DNA of 64,000 nucleotides, from contig BSBM01000827.1 in the NCBI GenBank assembly GCA_027924585.1, positions 496,001-560,000 on the forward strand, given 5' to 3'. The stretch's first letter is position 1. Each line of letters begins with the position of its first letter. Under the pieces are notes generated by a model. It was not told the origin of the DNA, searched no databases, and worked only from the letters and a program-made list of their open reading frames with translations. Made by a program: the position numbers and the translations under genes. Below are positions 60,171-64,000 of the stretch, piece after piece. The DNA is from Larix kaempferi (Eukaryota; Streptophyta; Pinopsida; Pinales; Pinaceae).

Positions 60171-61073
60171 ATGTCTCACCACACCAAGCTTGAGGATAAG
60201 CTTTAAGGGGATGATAAATTCTGAGCATGGAACTATAGGATTGGGTTAATCCTAGAAGAGAATGAATTGGACACCCACATAAGTGAAGAGGTTGCAATTC
60301 TAGAGGAAGATGAGGCTAAGGCCTTACATAAGAAGAACTTGGTCAAGGCCAAGAGAATCATTGCAGATTCTATCAAAGACCATCTCATACCACATGTGTC
60401 TTCGCTAAAGACACCCAAGGAGATGTTTGATTCCTTGACTAAGTTGTTTGAAGGGAAGAACATAAATCGGAAGATGACTTTGAGGAATCAATTGAAGATA
60501 CAAAATGCAGAGACCATGCAGTCCTACTTTACAAGGGTCTCTCGGATAAAAGAACAACTTGAAGTTGTGGGAGAAGATATAGAGAATGGTGAAATTGTGA
60601 TGACCACTTTGAATGGTCTTCCTAGGTCATGGGATTCCTTCATTCAAGGAATTTGTGCTAGAAAGAAGCTCATCACATTTAGTAGGTTGTGGGAGGAATG
60701 CTCACAAGAAGAAGCTCGAATTGTAGCTCGAGAAGAAAAGATGGATAATGAAAACCAGGCTCTCACAGCACACACCAGGAAGAATAACCACAAGAGGGAG
60801 CATCCTCATCATAAGAAGGGTAAACACCACCACTAGAATCAGAGGGAGAACTTTGGAGGATCCATGAGAGATCTTTCTCACATTCGATGTTATACTTGTG
60901 ATGAGAAGGGACACTATTCCAGAGATTGTCCCAAGAACAAAAGTAGCTCCCACAAGAAGAAGAACAACAAGAGAAGACATCATGGTCACATTGCAGAGGA
61001 TGATGAACCTCCAAGGAAGACAACCAGGGAAGACAGTGAAGATTCTTCAAGTGATGAAAAATATGTATTGTAA
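60171..61073 (+). pseudogene. gag: Copia gag
   Basis: One frame from the ATG at 60171 to the TAA at 61071-61073 (about 300 codons), interrupted by in-frame stops at 60204, 60222 and 60834. It has the gag (UBN2-like) pattern: WNYRIGLILEENELDTHI, KAKRIIADSIKDHLIPHV, EMFDSLTKLFEGKNINRK, then a tail with an intact CCHC knuckle CYTCDEKGHYSRDC near 60888-60930. It closely parallels the gag of the next element at 62697. Gag would package the element RNA in cytoplasmic particles; this copy is dead. Confidence 0.92.
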
Positions 61074-61582
61074 TGAAGTTTTACATGAAAGGAGTAGAAG
61101 AAGCTACTGCAGAGTTGGACTCCGGAAAACAAATAATCTATGGAAGAACCTCTCATCCATTTTCAGCATTGGTTAAGGTGCACACTATCATAGACATTAA
61201 TAGCTCCTGAAAGGAAGCAAAGATTGAGAGGGAGTCCACCCAACAACCAAATAAAGATAAGTATTTGAATTGTCATTTCTTGCATATATGATTACTTAAA
61301 TGATGTTGTTCAGTCATGTACATACTTATGTTCCTAGATTTAGGATGTATATTATGCATTTTAGAAAAGTTGCATTAATGAACAAGATACTACTAATATA
61401 GTAATGGGTAAGTTGCCTATGGTACTATACAACACTCCATTGCTACTTATCTATATTGAAACCTCTTTGCTGACATGTTGGGAGTAGTGCACACTCTTAA
61501 CAATGTTCTGGTAGAGATGGAAGGCATCTAGAAAGTTACAGGATATGGATAAATGTTGTATTGAAGCACTAGCTAAGGTAAT

Positions 61583-62072
61583 TGTTGAATATTGTAACTT
61601 CTAAGAATATTATATTTGTCTATTATTTATTCCGGAGATGTTCCATACCTCCGAGGTGATTCTATTATGTATCCGGAGATGTTTATTCCTCTGAGAAGTT
61701 GTGGTAACTAGGGTTATTAGACCCACCATGTGGGGGTTGGCCCTGAGATCATATTTTAGGGGTTATTAGAATTCTCCAGGAGAGGTCAGCCCCATTAGGT
61801 ATTTTTGTTGGTCGGGAGATAGTATAAATAGAGGAGGTGAACTCCTCATTAGATACACTTTCTCACTTGAGAAAAGTAGTGCACTTGTCTGGGAGATTTG
61901 CTAAGGAGGTGAAGAAGGAGGGAGCACATCTTGTATTTTGGTTGATCATCTTATTGAGGAAAGATTTGCTGGGTTTTCTACCCCATGAGGGTTTCCCAAG
62001 GTAAATCTGTGTCTATCTTGTGATTATGCTTCTTTCAGTGATCTTGCTAGTCTATTTGATTTAAACTTAACA
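61583..62072 (+). repeat. Copia 5' LTR (second subfamily)
   Basis: 490 bp, starts TGTTGAATATTGTAAC, ends CTTAACA, TATA box 'tataaata' at 61823. Related to but clearly diverged from the LTR at 58520. The preceding 5 bp are GTAAT; the matching duplication is outside the window. Confidence 0.88.
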
Positions 62073-62084
62073 TGGTATCAGAGC
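62073..62084 (+). other. Primer-binding site (initiator Met-tRNA)
   Basis: 'tggtatcagagc' directly after the LTR. A (TC)n run follows at about 62119-62140. Confidence 0.95.
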
Positions 62085-62151
62085 TAGACTGAATAGGACA
62101 TCTTTCACAAGGTAAGAATCTCTCTCTCTCTCTCTCTCTGATGAAGTTTAG

Positions 62152-62620
62152 GGTTTCAGCAAAAGGTTGGTATTATTGCAATCTAATTGCATGGCTGGAT
62201 AGCCCTTCTCAAGACCAATCTTTTGAGCCCTAGATCGAACTTTTTGGTTGGGTAGAACTCTCGAAAAGTCAAACCCTAATTCTACCAAAAGTGTGATAAA
62301 CCAGAAATTGGTTTCAGCAGAAAGTTGGTATTGTTGAAATATGATTACATGGCTGGATAGCCCTTCTCAAGATAAATCTTTTGAGCCCTAGATCGAACTT
62401 TTTGGTTGGGTAGAACTCCGGAAAAGTCAAACCCTAATTCTACCAAAAGTGTGATAAACCAGAAATTGGTTTCAGCAGAAAGTTGGTATTGTTGAAATCT
62501 GATTACATTGCTGGATAGCCCTTCTCAAGACAAATCTTTTGAGCCCTAGATCGAACTTTTTGGTTGGGTAGAACTCCGGGAAAGTCAAACCCTAATTCTA
62601 CCAAAAGTGCGATAAAATTC
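62152..62620 (+). repeat. 158-bp tandem triplication in the leader
   Basis: 'ggtttcagca' starts at 62152, 62310 and 62468; three nearly identical 158-bp units each contain 'tttttggttgggtagaact'. The related leader of the first element has a single diverged counterpart near 59870 (tttttggttgggtgaatc), so the triplication is specific to this copy or subfamily. Confidence 0.92.
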
Positions 62621-62696
62621 TGTCTCACGTTCCGGAAAAGTAAAAGGTAACTTTTCAGGTAAGTCTACTCTGTCTCTTGGAATCCCCCAAGAGAAG

Positions 62697-64000
62697 ATGG
62701 CTCCAAACACTAAGCTTGAAGACAAGCTAGAAGGTATAGAGAATTTTCGGGCATGGAAATACATAATTGGTCTCATTCTTGAAGAGAATGATCTTGCTCA
62801 TTATATCAAGGATGAAGTTGCAGAACCAGAAGGAGATGAAGCCAAAGAAAAGCATAGGAAGGATTTGATTAGGGCAAAGAGAATCATAGCTTATTCTATT
62901 AAAGACCACTTGATTCTCCAAGTGGCCTCCAAGAAGACTCCAAAGGAAATGTATGATTCCCTAGGAAGAATGTATGAAGGAAAGAACATCAATAGGAAGA
63001 TGAACCTAAGGACTCAATTGAAGAGTACCAAGATGCACAAAGGAGAATCCATTCAAGACTACTTCTCAAGGGTCTCACAAATCAAGGAGAAACTAGATGC
63101 AATTGGTGATACTCTTGATGAGGATGAACTTGTGATGACTGCTCTCAATGGTCTCACTAGACCTTGGGAATCATTCATACAAACCATGTGTGCCAGAAAA
63201 GAGAGCATGAAGTTTGATATAGTATGGGAGGATTGTGTTCAAGAAGAAGCTAGGGTAGCCAACAGAGAAGCTCTTCTCAAAGAGGATGACCAAGCTTTGG
63301 CCATCCATACCAAAAGAAGAAGAATGGGTCATCTCAAGAAAGTTGACCACAAAGGATCTCAACACTTCTCTAGACCTAAAAAGAGAAAAGGACCCAATCC
63401 AGTAAGATATCTTTCCACAGTCGAATGCTACAGTTGTCATAAACTAGGATACATCTCCAGATTTTGTCCTTCACAAAAGAAGAAGTTTGTCTACAAAAGA
63501 CACCATGCACATATGGCAGAAAATGATAGTGAAGAAGAAGAAGAAGAAGAAGAAGAAGAAGAGGTAAAACCTAGAAAGAAAAGATATAAAGTGAAGAAAG
63601 AAGATTCAGAAGAATATGTCCTATTTTCTGCATTTTCTGGATCTGTATCTCCTGGAGAAGATACATGGCTCATTGACAGTGGTGCCTCTAAGCACATGAC
63701 AGGTCAAAGAAAGACTTTCTCAAATCTTGAAGAAAAGTCTTCTACACAAAAGGTATCTCTAGGAGATGACTACCAATATCCCATCAAAGGAATTGGTGAA
63801 GCTAGCTACAAGCTAGATTCTGGAACACCTTTGAAGATGAAATACATCTTATATGTACCAGGTTTAAAGAAGAACCTACTCTCTATCTCAGCACTAGATA
63901 AGAAAGGTTTTAGAGTGGCTTTCATAGATGGACAAGTACTCATGTGGTCCAAAGGAAAGACAATTAAAGATGCAGTTGTCATTGGTGAAGAAGAAGGAGG
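62697..64000 (+). CDS. gag-pol: Copia gag-protease, open to the window edge
   Basis: From the ATG at 62697 the frame stays open for about 434 codons to the end of the window. Gag part: MAPNTKLEDKLEGIENFRAW, KRIIAYSIKDHLILQVASKK, EMYDSLGRMYEGKNINRKM, EDELVMTALNGLTRPWESF. The zinc knuckle CYSCHKLGYISRFC (residues 244-257) has Tyr at residue 252 where the metal-binding His is expected (TAC instead of CAC). A Lys-rich and then a (GAA)n-coded acidic stretch (63530-63565) lead to the protease, WLIDSGASKHMTG with catalytic Asp at residue 327, and ILYVPGLKKNLLSISALDKK, as in Copia polyproteins. The gag and protease are in one frame, as usual for Copia. Integrase should follow outside the window. Confidence 0.95.
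   Translation, partial: MAPNTKLEDKLEGIENFRAWKYIIGLILEENDLAHYIKDEVAEPEGDEAKEKHRKDLIRAKRIIAYSIKDHLILQVASKKTPKEMYDSLGRMYEGKNINRKMNLRTQLKSTKMHKGESIQDYFSRVSQIKEKLDAIGDTLDEDELVMTALNGLTRPWESFIQTMCARKESMKFDIVWEDCVQEEARVANREALLKEDDQALAIHTKRRRMGHLKKVDHKGSQHFSRPKKRKGPNPVRYLSTVECYSCHKLGYISRFCPSQKKKFVYKRHHAHMAENDSEEEEEEEEEEEVKPRKKRYKVKKEDSEEYVLFSAFSGSVSPGEDTWLIDSGASKHMTGQRKTFSNLEEKSSTQKVSLGDDYQYPIKGIGEASYKLDSGTPLKMKYILYVPGLKKNLLSISALDKKGFRVAFIDGQVLMWSKGKTIKDAVVIGEEEG

Larger units (their letters stand above)
58520..61582 (+). mobile_element. Copia element, 5' part only
   Basis: A 572-bp LTR is followed by an initiator-Met primer site, a leader and a gag frame with stops. Past 61073 no protease, integrase or RT is found, and no second LTR of this family appears before the next Copia LTR at 61583. 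Either the 3' part was deleted, or the next element inserted here and the rest lies beyond the window. Confidence 0.8.
61583..64000 (+). mobile_element. Copia element, 5' part, runs off the window
   Basis: LTR, primer site, CT-rich and tandemly repeated leader, then an uninterrupted gag-protease frame to the last base of the window. The best preserved element here; integrase, RT and the 3' LTR would lie to the right. Confidence 0.92.

Overview
This window looks like nuclear DNA of a seed plant with a large, repeat-choked genome. No bacterial operons, organellar DNA or classical RNA genes were seen. Most of the sequence is plant LTR-retrotransposon material of different ages, nested in one another, with initiator-Met-tRNA primer sites, chromovirus pol, Copia gag and solo LTRs. 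The many old, stop-ridden copies and large non-autonomous elements would suit a gymnosperm, but that is a weak inference. No complete cellular gene is visible. The only gene-like signals are a first coding exon resembling the mitochondrial porin VDAC (minus strand, near 26.2 kb) and a separate two-exon chain for the C-terminus of an unrecognised protein (minus strand, 24.8-25.2 kb).

Layout. 1-4.8 kb: low-copy DNA with tRNA-like (SINE-type) repeats, a TA microsatellite and a 111-bp tandem duplication. 4840-13893: a full-length Ty3/gypsy chromovirus with exact 5-bp target duplications (GCCTT), interrupted by an hAT DNA transposon (10679-12350) that has its own 8-bp duplications (GTCTAACC). 13.9-24.7 kb: decayed DNA with a 372-bp tandem duplication, a reversed Copia integrase fragment and a 1-kb purine-rich tract. 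24.7-29.7 kb: the two gene-like exon groups and an AT-rich stretch. 29745-41466: a non-autonomous LTR element (AGAAG duplications) with a repeat-rich gag and protease remnant; its left LTR is split by a 5.7-kb insertion (30203-35935, GGAAT duplications). That insertion has hairpin TGTTG/CAACA ends, its own promoter-like region and a decayed ORF of about 1,030 codons, with no LTRs or pol that I can see. 42321-53215: a minus-strand LTR element (TAAGG duplications) with little recognisable coding and two tandem arrays, carrying two independently inserted Copia solo LTRs. 53.2-58.5 kb: decayed DNA with a gag relic. 58520-61582 and 61583-64000: two related Copia elements; the second has an open gag-protease frame that runs off the right edge.

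How it fits together. Insertion order can be read from the nesting: chromovirus then hAT; gag-only LTR element then the 5.7-kb element; minus-strand LTR element then two Copia solo LTRs. Nonsense codons in the chromovirus pol can each be explained by a C-to-T change, as expected for methylated, silenced copies. The best candidates for something undescribed are the 5.7-kb element at 30203-35935 and the similar roughly 31-32-bp motif tandemly repeated in its left part and in the 5' leader of the 42-53 kb element. All matches were made by eye; no alignment or database search was run.
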